Source of the DNA: Streptomyces aurantiacus
Lineage (GTDB): Bacteria > Actinomycetota > Actinomycetes > Streptomycetales > Streptomycetaceae
DNA: 64,000 nt
Direction of reading: 5' to 3'
Assembly (NCBI RefSeq): GCF_027107535.1
Contig: NZ_CP114283.1
Location: 8,804,001 to 8,868,000, forward strand
A program made the translations under genes and the position numbers. Positions 45,447 through 54,480 of this stretch are shown piece after piece. Position 1 is the stretch's first letter; each line of letters opens with the position of its first letter. The notes under the pieces are model-generated. The model ran no database searches. It was not told the origin of the DNA and saw nothing but the letters and a program-made list of their open reading frames with translations.

Positions 45447-47693
45447 TCAGACCCGTACCAGCTCCCGGTCCTCGTCGGCGTCCGAGTCCTTCGGCCGGTC
45501 GTCGAGCGCCCGCAGGCCCTCGCCCTCGACGTCCACGTTCGGCAGGGCGCGGTCCAGCCACTTCGGCAGCCACCAGGCCTTCTTGCCGAGCAGCGCCAGG
45601 ACGGCCGGGACGATCGCCATGCGGACGACGAAGGCGTCGAAGAAGACGGCGATCGCGAGACCGAAGCCGATCATCTTGATCATCGCGTCGCTGGCGCCGA
45701 TGAAGCCTCCGAAGACGGCCATCATGATGATCGCGGCCGCGACGACGACCCGGGCGCTGTGCCGGAAGCCGGTCACCACCGCCTGGCTCGGCGTCTCGCC
45801 GTGGACGTACGCCTCCCGCATGCGGGTCACGAGGAACACCTCGTAGTCCATCGCGAGGCCGAAGACCACGCCCACCATGAAGATCGGCATCATCGACATG
45901 ATCGGGCCGGTCTCCTCGACGCCGATCAGGCCGGCGAGCCAGCCCCACTGGAAGACCGCGACCACGGCGCCGAGCGCGGCCAGCACGCTGAGGAGGAAGC
46001 CGAGGGCCGCCTTCAGCGGGACCAGGACGGAGCGGAAGACGACGATCAGGAGGAGGAAGGCCAGGCCGACCACCAGGGCCAGGTACGGGACCAGCGCGTC
46101 GTTGAGCTTCTGCGAGAAGTCGATGTTCATGGCGGTGGTGCCGGAGACCAGCACCTGGCCGCCCGTGTCGGCCTTGATGCCGGGGCCCGCGTCACGGATG
46201 GCGTGCACCAGGTCCTCGGTCTGTGCCGAGGACGGCTTGGAGCCCGGGATCACGGTGATCATCGCGGTGTCGCCGGCCTTGTTGAACGTCGCCGGGGTCA
46301 CCGTCACGACGTCCTTCAGATCCTTGATCCGGTCGGTCACCACGGTGGCGCCGGCCTTGGCGTCGTCGCTGCCCTCGGCGTCGTAGACGACCATCAGAGG
46401 GCCGTTGAAACCGGGGCCGAAGCCCTCCGACAGCAGGTCGTAGGCGCGGCGCTGTGTCGTGGACGTCGGCTGCGAGCCGTCGTCGGGCAGGCCCAGTTCC
46501 AGCTGGGTGGCCGGGACGGCGATGACGCCCAGGCCGACCACGCCGAGCAGCAGTACGGCGACCGGGCGGCGGATGACGAAGCTCGCCCAGCGGGTGCCCA
46601 TGTTGGGCTTGGCGGGCTTGCCCGCCGTGCCGGCCTGCGCGGGCCTGTCACGGCCGAGGCGCTTGCCGCCGCGCTTCTCGCCCGCGGGCCGGATCTTCTT
46701 GCCCGCGTACCCGAGCAGTGCGGGGATCATGGTCAGTGCGATGAGTACGGCGACCACGACCGTGCCGGCCGCGGCGAGGCCCATCTTGGTCAGCATCGGG
46801 ACGTTGACGACCGCGAGGCCCGCCAGGGCGATGACGACCGTGAGTCCGGCGAAGACGACCGCCGAGCCGGCGGTGCCGGTGGCGCGGCCTGCCGCTTCCT
46901 CACGGTCGCGGCCCTCGGCCAGCTCGCCCCGGTAGCGGGAGACGATGAACAGCGCGTAGTCGATGCCGACCGCGAGACCGATCATCAGCGCGAGCGTCGA
47001 GGTGGTGTCGCCGAGGTCGAGGGCGCTGGCGAGGGCGGTGATGGTGGAGACGCCGATGCCGACGCCGATGATCGCGGTCAGCAGCGGCAGTCCGGCCGCG
47101 ACCAGCGAGCCCAGGGTGATGACGAGGACGACCGCGGCGAGGGCGAGGCCGATGATCTCGCCGACGGCCCCGGGGTCGGACGCGGCCTGCAGCGCGTCAC
47201 CTCCGACGTCGACGGTCAGACCGGTGGCCCGGGCCTCGTCCCCGGCCTTCTCCAGGGCGGTCCTGGTCGAGTCCGCGAGCTCCATGCCGGGGAGGTCGTA
47301 CCTGACCGAGGTGTAGGCGACCGTCCCGTCCCTGCTCACGGCGTTCGTGGTGAACGGGTCGGTGACGGAGACGACTTCGGAGCCGTCGCCCAGTTCCCTG
47401 ACGGTCTTCTCGACGGTCGCCTTGTTGCCGGCGTCCGTCATCTTCTGCCCCTCGGGCGCCTTGAAGACGATGCGCCCGGTCGCTCCGTCGGCGCTGGCGC
47501 CGGGGAAACGCTGCTCCAGCAGGTCGAACGCCTTCTGCGCCTCGGTGCCGGGGATCGAGAAGGAGGTGGTGCCGGCGGCGGGGGCGCTCGCCGCACCGAC
47601 GCCCGCGAGCGTCAGCAGCGCCACCCATATCAGTGCGACGAAGTGCCGTCGCCGGAAGGCGAGTCGGCCGAGTTTGTAGAGGAACGTGGCCAC
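45447..47693 (-). CDS. MMPL-family RND transporter
   Basis: A lipid or drug exporter of the MmpL type (748 aa). It has two repeats of one helix, a large periplasmic-like loop, then five helices: helix 1 at about 17-36, loop 40-180, helices 185-330; second half starting at about 372 with VLLLGVVGLGVIAVPA. Typical segments are MIGLAVGIDYALFIVSRYRGEL and MPIFMVGVVFGLAMDYEVFLVTRMREAYVHGE, with the Asp-Tyr pairs of proton relay. The TetR gene is upstream on the same strand (178 bases), probably its repressor. Confidence 0.92.
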   Translation of the reverse strand: MATFLYKLGRLAFRRRHFVALIWVALLTLAGVGAASAPAAGTTSFSIPGTEAQKAFDLLEQRFPGASADGATGRIVFKAPEGQKMTDAGNKATVEKTVRELGDGSEVVSVTDPFTTNAVSRDGTVAYTSVRYDLPGMELADSTRTALEKAGDEARATGLTVDVGGDALQAASDPGAVGEIIGLALAAVVLVITLGSLVAAGLPLLTAIIGVGIGVSTITALASALDLGDTTSTLALMIGLAVGIDYALFIVSRYRGELAEGRDREEAAGRATGTAGSAVVFAGLTVVIALAGLAVVNVPMLTKMGLAAAGTVVVAVLIALTMIPALLGYAGKKIRPAGEKRGGKRLGRDRPAQAGTAGKPAKPNMGTRWASFVIRRPVAVLLLGVVGLGVIAVPATQLELGLPDDGSQPTSTTQRRAYDLLSEGFGPGFNGPLMVVYDAEGSDDAKAGATVVTDRIKDLKDVVTVTPATFNKAGDTAMITVIPGSKPSSAQTEDLVHAIRDAGPGIKADTGGQVLVSGTTAMNIDFSQKLNDALVPYLALVVGLAFLLLIVVFRSVLVPLKAALGFLLSVLAALGAVVAVFQWGWLAGLIGVEETGPIMSMMPIFMVGVVFGLAMDYEVFLVTRMREAYVHGETPSQAVVTGFRHSARVVVAAAIIMMAVFGGFIGASDAMIKMIGFGLAIAVFFDAFVVRMAIVPAVLALLGKKAWWLPKWLDRALPNVDVEGEGLRALDDRPKDSDADEDRELVRV

Positions 47694-47871
47694 GAGGGCG
47701 TACTCCCGATCAGGTCGGTGATGGCATCAGGGCAGGGGTCATCGGCCCGACGACGTGAGCGTTCGCGTCAGGTGCAGCTGGGGAGGGGTGCGCAGAGTGT
47801 CGAGCCCCGGGGCTGGAGGCTCGAGGGGTGGGGCCAGGGGTCAGGATCGGGGGCGGGCTCGGGTACGGGGG

Positions 47872-48462
47872 TCAGGCGACGAGGGCGGGGATGACCACAG
47901 CGTCGATGTACGAGGTCAGGAAGGCCTGGGTCGGTGGCTCTTCGTCGATCATCGTCCGGGCCACGAAGGCACCGATGATCATGTGCAGCACGAAGTCGAT
48001 CGCGGGGTTGTCCGCACGGACCTCGCCCCGGTCGACGGCACGCTGCACCAACTGGCGCATCTCCGCCAGCTCCGGCTCGATCAGCCATTCGCGCAGGGCC
48101 CGCAGCAGCTCGGGGTTGGTGTGGGCCGCCGTGCCCAGGACCCGCATCAGGGCGGAGTCCTGTTCCATCTGGCAGTCGTCCTGGCGGGTCGTCAGCGCCT
48201 GGAAGTCGCCCCGCAGGGAACCGGTGTCCACCTGGGCGAGATCGACCGGCTTGTGGTGCCGGATCGCCCTCGCGACCAGTTCGGCCTTGCCGCCCCACTG
48301 GCGGTAGAGGGTGGCCTTGCTGGACCGGGTGCGGGCGGCCACGGCGTCCATGGTCAGGGAGTCGTAACCGACCTCCCGGAGCAGGTCGAGCACGGCCTCG
48401 TACAGCTCGGCCTCGCGCTCGGGCGTGATCCGGCTGCGACGCGTCGTCACTGTCTCAGCCAT
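47872..48462 (-). CDS. TetR-family repressor of the MMPL gene
   Basis: A 196-aa regulator with N-terminal helix-turn-helix (GYDSLTMDAVAARTRSSKATLYRQWGGKAELV, about 32-63) and a helical TetR C-terminal domain of the 19/MmpR-like type. ATG at 48462 follows GAGGTGAG. It lies immediately upstream of the MMPL gene on the same strand, and its own promoter carries two matching palindromes (48485-48546), so autoregulation and control of MMPL are likely. Confidence 0.9.
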   Translation of the reverse strand: MAETVTTRRSRITPEREAELYEAVLDLLREVGYDSLTMDAVAARTRSSKATLYRQWGGKAELVARAIRHHKPVDLAQVDTGSLRGDFQALTTRQDDCQMEQDSALMRVLGTAAHTNPELLRALREWLIEPELAEMRQLVQRAVDRGEVRADNPAIDFVLHMIIGAFVARTMIDEEPPTQAFLTSYIDAVVIPALVA

Positions 48463-48484
48463 CCCGCTCACCTCTTCCACTCGA

Positions 48485-48546
48485 ACGAAACTGTCTCGTA
48501 CGTCTACGAAGGTACCGCACCACTAAGCGAAACGAAACCGTTTCGT
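48485..48546. promoter_or_regulatory. Two TetR-type operators upstream of the MMPL regulator
   Basis: ACGAAACCGTTTCGT (48532-48546) is a perfect palindrome with a central C; ACGAAACTGTCTCGT (48485-48499) is the same with one mismatch. Their centres are 47 bases apart. They lie between the TetR gene and the divergent tricorn-type protease gene. Confidence 0.75.
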
Positions 48547-48652
48547 ACGTGTTCCAGGTCACGAGTTCCCACCGGGCTCTCCCCCGGACCGCGCGCTCCC
48601 GTGCCCCGGACCACGAGTTGCCGGGCCCCGCCCACCGGAAAAGCATGGGTGG

Positions 48653-51600
48653 GTGAGCTACCAGGACGAGGACAGGCACGAGAACGCGACCAGGAACGGG
48701 AACGGGCCCCTGCCGGGAGAGGCCGGAGGTGACAGCGGGGCGGCCGCCTACCTGCGCTTCCCCCATATCGGCGGCGGCCACCTCTGCTTCGCGGCCGAGG
48801 ACGACCTGTGGGTGGCACCCCTGGACGGGCCCGGCCGCGCCTGGCGGCTCACCGTCGACCGCACGAAGGTGAGCCACCCGCGCTTCTCCCCCGACGGGCG
48901 GCACATCGCGTACACGACCTGGCGCAGCCTCGTGCCGGAGATCCATCTGGCGCCGGTGGACGGCGGCCCGGCCCGGCGGCTCACCTACTGGGGCAACGCC
49001 GACACCCAGGTCTGCGGCTGGTCGCCCCCCGACAAGGAGGGCAACTGCGACATCCTCGCCGTCGCCTCGCACGGCGAGCCCTTCTCGTACTTCACCTGGG
49101 CCTACAGCGTGCCGGTGAACGGCGGCCCCGGCGGAAAGCTCCCCTGGGGCCCGGTCTCCGACATCGCCGTCGCGAACCTCCACGGCGAACGCAGGACGCT
49201 GCTGCTCACCGGCACACCCCCGCACGAGCCCGCCGCCTGGAAGCGCTACCGGGGCGGCGCCACCGGGCGGCTCTGGCTGCACGGGCAGCGCATCCTCGCC
49301 GACCTCGACGGCCACCTGGACTCGCCGATGTTCGTGGGCGACCGGATCGCCTTCCTCTCCGACCACGAGGGCATCGGCAACCTGTACTCGTGCCTGCACG
49401 ACGGCTCCGGCCTGCGGCGCCACACCGACCACGACTCCTTCTACGCCCGGCACGCGTCGAGCGACGGCACCCGCGTCGTCTACCAGTGCGCGGGCGACCT
49501 GTGGATCGTCGAGGACCTGGCCCGGGACTCGCCGCCCCGCCACCTCGACGTCCGGCTCGGCGGGCCGCGCGCGGGGCGCCGCCCGTACCAGGTGCCGGCC
49601 GCCCAGCACGTCGACGGGATCTCCGTGGACGAGACGGGCCGGGCCAGCGCCGTCGTCGTACGCGGCAGTCTGTACTGGCTCACGCACCGCGACGGCCCGG
49701 CGCGCACGATCGCGGACACCCCGGGAGTCCGCGTCCGGCTGCCCGAGATGCTCGGCTCGGGCGGGCAGGTGGCGTACGTGACGGACGCGGACGGCGAGGA
49801 CGCCGTCGAGATCGCGTACCTGCCGCGCGCGACGGGCTCGCGCGAGCCGCGCCGGCTGGCCTCGGGGAAGCTCGGCCGCGTCCTGGAACTCGTCTCGGAC
49901 CCGAAGGGCGAGCGGCTCGCGATCGCCTCCAACGACGGCCGGCTCCTCCTCATCGACGCGACGGCGGACGGGGACGCGGGAGGGGCCTCGGACGGGGGCC
50001 CGGGAGGGGGCGCGGACGCGTCCGGGCCCGCGGACGCTGAGGTCACCGAGCTCGTCCGGTCCGCCAACGGGCCGGTCCGCGACCTCGCCTTCTCCCCCGA
50101 CGGGACGTGGCTGACGTGGTCGCACCCGGGCATCGGCCGTACGCTCCGGCAGATCAAGATGGCGCGGATCGAGGGGCCGGGCGCGCGCACGGTCGTCGAC
50201 GTCACCAACGGCCGCTTCGAGGACGAGAACCCGGTCTTCACCCGGGACGGCCGCTATCTCGCCTTCCTGTCCTGGCGCGGCTTCGACCCCGTGTACGACG
50301 TCCACACCGGCGACCTGTCCTTCCCGCTGGGCTGCCGCCCGTACCTCGTGCCGCTGTCCTCCGCGACGCCGTCCCCGTTCGCCCTGACCCCCGAGGGCCG
50401 CCCGGCGGCCGGGGGCCTGGACCCGGCGGAGAACGACCCGGACGCGGGCACCTCCCGCCCGGGTGACGGCGAGACGGGCGGCCGGGCGGGCGCGACGACC
50501 GTCGAGACCGAGGGCCTGGAGAGCCGCGTGACGCCCTTCCCGGTCACGGCCTCCAAGTACTCGGCCCTGTACCCGGTCGCGGGCGGCGGCCTCGTCTGGC
50601 TGCGGTGGCCGATCTCGGGCGCGCTCGGGGAGACCTTCGCCAACCCCGACGACACGTCGGGCCGTCCGACCCTCGAGTACTTCAACATCACCAAGGCGAA
50701 GAAGTCCGAACTCGTCGACCATCTCGACTGGTTCGCGCTCAGCGGTGACGGCAGCCGGCTGGTCGTGGTCGACGAGGGCGACCTGCGCGCGGTCCCCTCC
50801 ACGGAGTCCGGTGACGGCGACACGACGGTCTGGATCGACCTGCGCCGCATCCTGCACGAGGCCGACCCCGCCGCCGAGTGGCGCCAGGCGTACGCCGAGG
50901 CGGGCCGCCTCATCCGCGCCTACTTCTGGGCACCCGACATGTGCGGCATCGACTGGGACGGCGTCCTCGACCAGTACCGTCCACTGGTCGAACGGGTCGC
51001 GTCCCCCGACGAGTTCGCCGACCTGCTCCGCGAGGTGCTGGGCGAGCTGGGCACCTCGCACGCGTACGTCTCCGCCGCGCGCCGCAACGAGGGCCCGCCC
51101 CACTACCAGCGGCCCCAGGGCCTTCTGGGCGCCAACTTCGTGTGCCGGGACGGGGGTTGGGTCGTCAAGCGCATCCTGCCCGGCGACTCCTCCGACTCGA
51201 AGGCGCGTTCCCCGCTGGCCGGTACGGGCATCCGTGAGGGCGCGCGGCTCACTCATGTGGACGGCCGTCCGGTGGACCCCGTCACCGGCCCGTACCCGCT
51301 GCTCGCGGCGGCGGGCGGCACGACCGTGGAACTCACCTTCACCCCGGCCGGCGGCGAGGGCCGCTCCCGCCGGGTCGCCGTGGTCCCGCTCGTCGACGAA
51401 CGCCCCCTGCGCTACCAGGACTGGGTGGCCAAACGCCGCGAGGTCGTGCGGGAGCTGAGCGGCGGCCGGTGCGGGTACCTGCACATCCCGGACATGGGCG
51501 GCTCGGGCTGGGCGCAGTTCAACCGCGACCTCCGCATGGAGGTGTCGCGCCCGGCCCTCATCGTCGACGTACGCGGCAACGCGGGCGGCCACATCAGCGA

Positions 51601-52093
51601 GCTGGTCATCGAGAAGCTCACCCGGACGATCATGGGCTGGGACCTGACCCGCAACGCCGAACCGGTGTCGTACACGTCGAACGCGCCGCGCGGTCCGGTG
51701 GTCGCCCTGGCCGACGAGATGACCTCGTCGGACGGCGACATGATCACGGCGGCCTTCAAACTGCTCGGCCTGGGGCCGGTGGTGGGCCAGCGCACCTGGG
51801 GCGGGGTCGTCGGCATGACCGGCCGCCACCGTCTGGGCGACGGTTCGGTCATCACGGTCCCGATGAACGCGGCCTGGTTCGGCGCGTACGGCTGGTCGGT
51901 CGAGAACCACGGTGTCGTCCCGGACCTGGAGGTCCTGCGCACGCCCCTGGACTGGGCGGAAGGCCGCCACGCCCAGCTGGACGACGCGGTCCGCCTGGCC
52001 CTGGACCTCCTGACGGCCCACCCGGCGGCCACCCCACCGGACTACACCTGCCTCCCGGACAGAAGCCGCCCGAAACTCCCCCCACGCGCCTGA
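48653..52093 (+). CDS. Tricorn-type protease
   Basis: A large oligopeptidase of 1146 aa that degrades peptides released by the proteasome or other proteases. The N-terminal half is two WD/TolB-like beta-propellers (about 30-340 and 345-660, blades such as VSHPRFSPDGRHIAY). The C1 domain has the catalytic Ser-His (GTSHAY, His803), a PDZ domain follows (about 830-930), and C2 carries the nucleophile in TSSDGDM (Ser1026) and Glu1084 (VENHGV). The Ser-to-Glu spacing of 58 equals that of the archaeal enzyme. A Gly/Ala/Asp-rich insert lies near 440-465. The GTG start is uncertain by a few codons. Confidence 0.93.
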   Translation: MSYQDEDRHENATRNGNGPLPGEAGGDSGAAAYLRFPHIGGGHLCFAAEDDLWVAPLDGPGRAWRLTVDRTKVSHPRFSPDGRHIAYTTWRSLVPEIHLAPVDGGPARRLTYWGNADTQVCGWSPPDKEGNCDILAVASHGEPFSYFTWAYSVPVNGGPGGKLPWGPVSDIAVANLHGERRTLLLTGTPPHEPAAWKRYRGGATGRLWLHGQRILADLDGHLDSPMFVGDRIAFLSDHEGIGNLYSCLHDGSGLRRHTDHDSFYARHASSDGTRVVYQCAGDLWIVEDLARDSPPRHLDVRLGGPRAGRRPYQVPAAQHVDGISVDETGRASAVVVRGSLYWLTHRDGPARTIADTPGVRVRLPEMLGSGGQVAYVTDADGEDAVEIAYLPRATGSREPRRLASGKLGRVLELVSDPKGERLAIASNDGRLLLIDATADGDAGGASDGGPGGGADASGPADAEVTELVRSANGPVRDLAFSPDGTWLTWSHPGIGRTLRQIKMARIEGPGARTVVDVTNGRFEDENPVFTRDGRYLAFLSWRGFDPVYDVHTGDLSFPLGCRPYLVPLSSATPSPFALTPEGRPAAGGLDPAENDPDAGTSRPGDGETGGRAGATTVETEGLESRVTPFPVTASKYSALYPVAGGGLVWLRWPISGALGETFANPDDTSGRPTLEYFNITKAKKSELVDHLDWFALSGDGSRLVVVDEGDLRAVPSTESGDGDTTVWIDLRRILHEADPAAEWRQAYAEAGRLIRAYFWAPDMCGIDWDGVLDQYRPLVERVASPDEFADLLREVLGELGTSHAYVSAARRNEGPPHYQRPQGLLGANFVCRDGGWVVKRILPGDSSDSKARSPLAGTGIREGARLTHVDGRPVDPVTGPYPLLAAAGGTTVELTFTPAGGEGRSRRVAVVPLVDERPLRYQDWVAKRREVVRELSGGRCGYLHIPDMGGSGWAQFNRDLRMEVSRPALIVDVRGNAGGHISELVIEKLTRTIMGWDLTRNAEPVSYTSNAPRGPVVALADEMTSSDGDMITAAFKLLGLGPVVGQRTWGGVVGMTGRHRLGDGSVITVPMNAAWFGAYGWSVENHGVVPDLEVLRTPLDWAEGRHAQLDDAVRLALDLLTAHPAATPPDYTCLPDRSRPKLPPRA

Positions 52094-52097
52094 GGCC

Positions 52098-52129
52098 AAC
52101 CCCCGCGCCCCGTCAGGGGCGCGGGGGTT
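52098..52129 (+). terminator. Terminator after the tricorn gene
   Basis: A 14-bp perfect stem (AACCCCCGCGCCCC with GGGGCGCGGGGGTT, loop GTCA) starts five bases past the stop codon. Its right part belongs to the dispersed repeat described next. Confidence 0.85.
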
Positions 52130-52166
52130 CCGCGCGACCAGCCACACCCGACCCGCACCCGAGAAC
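52105..52166. repeat. Dispersed intergenic repeat, copy B
   Basis: About 62 bases aligned with 23963-24023, sharing the GCGCCCC-GGGGCGC hairpin and the GCGCGACCAGCC and CGACCCGCACCCG blocks. Here the hairpin doubles as a transcription terminator. Confidence 0.75.
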
Positions 52167-52174
52167 GAGGAAGC

Positions 52175-52234
52175 GGGAGCAGGAGCAGGGAGCAGGGGAC
52201 AGGGAGCAGCAGGAGCAGCAGCGGCAGCGGCGGC
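52175..52234. repeat. Purine-rich GAGCAG/CAG repeat tract with G-runs
   Basis: A low-complexity stretch of GGAGCAG and AGCAGC units. Four G-runs (52175-52204) with loops of 10, 4 and 3 bases could form a G-quadruplex on the plus strand. It lies between two terminators and is probably untranscribed or 3' untranslated. Confidence 0.6.
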
Positions 52235-52242
52235 AACAAAAA

Positions 52243-52281
52243 GACGCGGGGCGCCCTCAGAGAAGAGGGGCACCCCACGTC
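52243..52281 (-). terminator. Rho-independent terminator with U-tract
   Basis: A stem of about 16 bp, including G-U pairs, is followed on the minus strand by TTTTTG, a true U-tract. It lies 35 bases past the stop of the charged-repeat protein gene. Confidence 0.85.
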
Positions 52282-52315
52282 AAGTCCGGCCAAGGCCGAG
52301 CTTCAGGCGCGTTCG

Positions 52316-52585
52316 TCAGATGTCGAAGTCCTGGTCGAACCGACCCTGCGCGTCCTGCTGAGTCCGCTGCGACTCCTCAGGCATCCGACGCTCCCGCTCC
52401 GTGCGCTCGCGCTCGGGACGCTCACGGTCCGGGCGCTCACGGTCCGGACGGTCACGCTCGGGCCGCTCGCGCTCGGGCATCTGCTGCCCGCGCTCGCTCG
52501 CCTCGTCGCGCCGCTCGCCGGACTTCTGCTTCGCGTTCTGCTGAAGCCGCTCGGCCTTGTCCTGGAACTGGTCCTTCATGCCCAT
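52316..52585 (-). CDS. Small charged-repeat protein
   Basis: An 89-aa cytoplasmic protein. It starts MGMKDQFQDKAERLQQNAKQK, an amphipathic helix, and continues with repeats of PERERPERD/PDRERPDRE between about residues 35 and 68. The short C-terminus is acidic (QGRFDQDFDI). It resembles small hydrophilic, probably disordered stress-type proteins, but I do not recognise a family. GGGAGTG before the first ATG (52585) supports that start; a second ATG two codons on is possible. Confidence 0.75.
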   Translation of the reverse strand: MGMKDQFQDKAERLQQNAKQKSGERRDEASERGQQMPERERPERDRPDRERPDRERPERERTERERRMPEESQRTQQDAQGRFDQDFDI

Positions 52586-52666
52586 GAGGTTCACTCCCGT
52601 TTGTGGGTGAGGGGATCGGGGCTCGACCAGACTTACACGCACGGACATTGCGCGCATTTCGATCAG

Positions 52667-53557
52667 TTACGGTCGGTGACGCACGGTGTCGCGCGCCGAC
52701 TCGTCAGCCGCTCCCCCGGCCCCGACGAGCCCCGTCCCCACGCTCCCCAGCCGCGGCGCGAACCGGCGCATCTCCCGCTGTCCGACCGTCCCGATGAGCG
52801 CCGGAAGGTACCCGCGCACCCCCTGCATCCCCCGCAGCCACCACTGCCCGTACACGTGGCCGGCCCGCCGCTCGATGCCGGCGACGATCCGGTCGACGGC
52901 CGGTCCCAGCGGATACGTCTTGTTGGCGGGCCACGGCAGCCGCTGGCGCAACTCCCGCATGACGTCGTCCTGATCGGCTCCGCGGACCATGTCGGTGTCG
53001 GTCCACGACAGGTACCCGACCCCGACGCGTACGCCCTTGTAACCGACCTCGGCCCGCAGACTGTGCGCGAACGCCTCGACGCCCGACTTGGACGCGCAGT
53101 ACGCGCTCATCATCGGCGCGGGCGTGATCGCCGCGAGAGAGGCGATCTGGAGCAGGTACCCGCGGCTCTCCATGAGGACCGGCAGGAAGGCCCGGGCGGT
53201 GACGGCCGACCCGATGAGGTTCACCTCGATGACCCGCCGCCAGGCCAGCGGGTCGGAGTCGACGAACGGCCCGCCGCTCGCGACCCCCGCGTTGGCGACG
53301 ACGATGTCGACCTTCCCGAACCGCGCCTTCACCTCCCGCGCGACCTCCGCCATCGCCTCGTGGTCGGTGACGTCGGCGTACCAGTGGCCGCTCTCGCCGT
53401 GCAGCCGCTCGGAGACGCCCTTGAGCGCCTCCTCCTCCAGGCCGACGAGCGCGACGGTGGCGCCACGGGCGGAGAGCTTGCGGGCGAGCAGCTCTCCGAC
53501 GCCCCGCGCGGCCCCCGTGACGACGGCGACCTGCCCTTCCAGACCGATCCGGCTCAT
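52667..53557 (-). CDS. Short-chain dehydrogenase/reductase
   Basis: A classical SDR (296 aa): NAD(P) motif VTGAARGVGE (about 14-23), NAGVAS, the catalytic Ser in LQIASLAA, and YxxxK as YCASKSG. A tail of about 40 residues beyond the usual 250 includes a hydrophobic stretch RGYLPALIGTVG. ATG at 53557 overlaps the hydrolase stop (ATGA) and has AAGGAGG upstream. It is the last gene of the BVMO-hydrolase-SDR operon and would oxidise an alcohol to the ketone used by the BVMO, or the reverse (inference). Confidence 0.92.
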   Translation of the reverse strand: MSRIGLEGQVAVVTGAARGVGELLARKLSARGATVALVGLEEEALKGVSERLHGESGHWYADVTDHEAMAEVAREVKARFGKVDIVVANAGVASGGPFVDSDPLAWRRVIEVNLIGSAVTARAFLPVLMESRGYLLQIASLAAITPAPMMSAYCASKSGVEAFAHSLRAEVGYKGVRVGVGYLSWTDTDMVRGADQDDVMRELRQRLPWPANKTYPLGPAVDRIVAGIERRAGHVYGQWWLRGMQGVRGYLPALIGTVGQREMRRFAPRLGSVGTGLVGAGGAADESARDTVRHRP

Positions 53558-54480
53558 GCGCCCTCCTTGATCACTGCGTACGTGGAGACGAGTTCCCGTA
53601 TCCGGGCGGTGACCTGTTCGGGGGCCTCCACCGGAGTCATGTGCCCGATCCCGGGCAGTTCGGTGACGCCGACGCACTGGGGCAGCGCGGCGACCAGGGC
53701 GCGCGCGTGCACGGCGGGCGTCAGCCGGTCGGCCGTGCCGACGACGACCGCGGTCGGCACGGCCAACTCCCGTACCGCGTGGTCGAGATCGAGCAGGTCG
53801 AGCACCTTCGACCAGGAGTACCGCACCCGCCGGGGGCAGGCGTGCACGATCCGCGCGCACGCCTCGACCATCTCGGGCGCCGAACCCGGCCCCATCGTCC
53901 CGTACTTGAGGATGCGCCGGGCGAGCGGCGTGACCGGCCCGAGGGGCGCCCGGGACCCGAGGATCCTCTTCGTGAGCCAGGTCCGCGGCCGTCCGGCCCG
54001 CATCGGCACCACCAGCGACTCGGCGACCAGCCGCGAACTGCCCGTACTGCACAGCAGCACGGCGGCCGCGTGCTCCCGGAACCCGGCGCGTCCGGCCGCC
54101 GCCATCAGCGTCATCCCGCCCATGGAGTGCCCGGCCAGGACCGCCTTCTCGCCCGGCGCGAGGGTGGCCGCGAGCACCGCCTCCAGGTCGTCGGCGAGCC
54201 CGTCCGTACTGCACACGGGGCTCGCGGCGCTCCGGCCGTGCCCGCGCTGGTCGTACACGATCACCCGGTGGTCGGCGGCGAGGTCCCGTATCTGCGCCGC
54301 CCAGAAGGCGGTCGAGCACGTCCATCCGTGCGCGAGCACCACTGCCGGGGCCGTGGCGTCGTCCACGGTTCCGTGCACCTCGACGTGCAGCCGCGCCCCG
54401 TCGGCGGAGACCGCCGTCAGCTCGCGCGCGGGGACGGGCGGGGCGTAGGGGCCAAAGGCCACCCGTGTCAGCCTGCTCAT
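53554..54480 (-). CDS. Alpha/beta hydrolase
   Basis: A 308-aa alpha/beta-hydrolase with oxyanion HGWTCS, nucleophile elbow AGHSMGGM (Ser at about 128), acid in GTADRLTP and catalytic His in GIGHMTPVEAP. It overlaps the BVMO gene by four bases upstream and the SDR gene by four bases downstream, so all three are translationally coupled. In this operon it probably cleaves the ester or lactone produced by the BVMO (inference). Confidence 0.92.
   Translation of the reverse strand: MSRLTRVAFGPYAPPVPARELTAVSADGARLHVEVHGTVDDATAPAVVLAHGWTCSTAFWAAQIRDLAADHRVIVYDQRGHGRSAASPVCSTDGLADDLEAVLAATLAPGEKAVLAGHSMGGMTLMAAAGRAGFREHAAAVLLCSTGSSRLVAESLVVPMRAGRPRTWLTKRILGSRAPLGPVTPLARRILKYGTMGPGSAPEMVEACARIVHACPRRVRYSWSKVLDLLDLDHAVRELAVPTAVVVGTADRLTPAVHARALVAALPQCVGVTELPGIGHMTPVEAPEQVTARIRELVSTYAVIKEGA

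Noticed and set aside
43776..47894. Open frame of 1372 codons on the plus strand
   Set aside because: Antisense to the EamA, YbaK and MMPL genes; composition is rich in Arg, Asp, Gly and His as expected for shadow frames.
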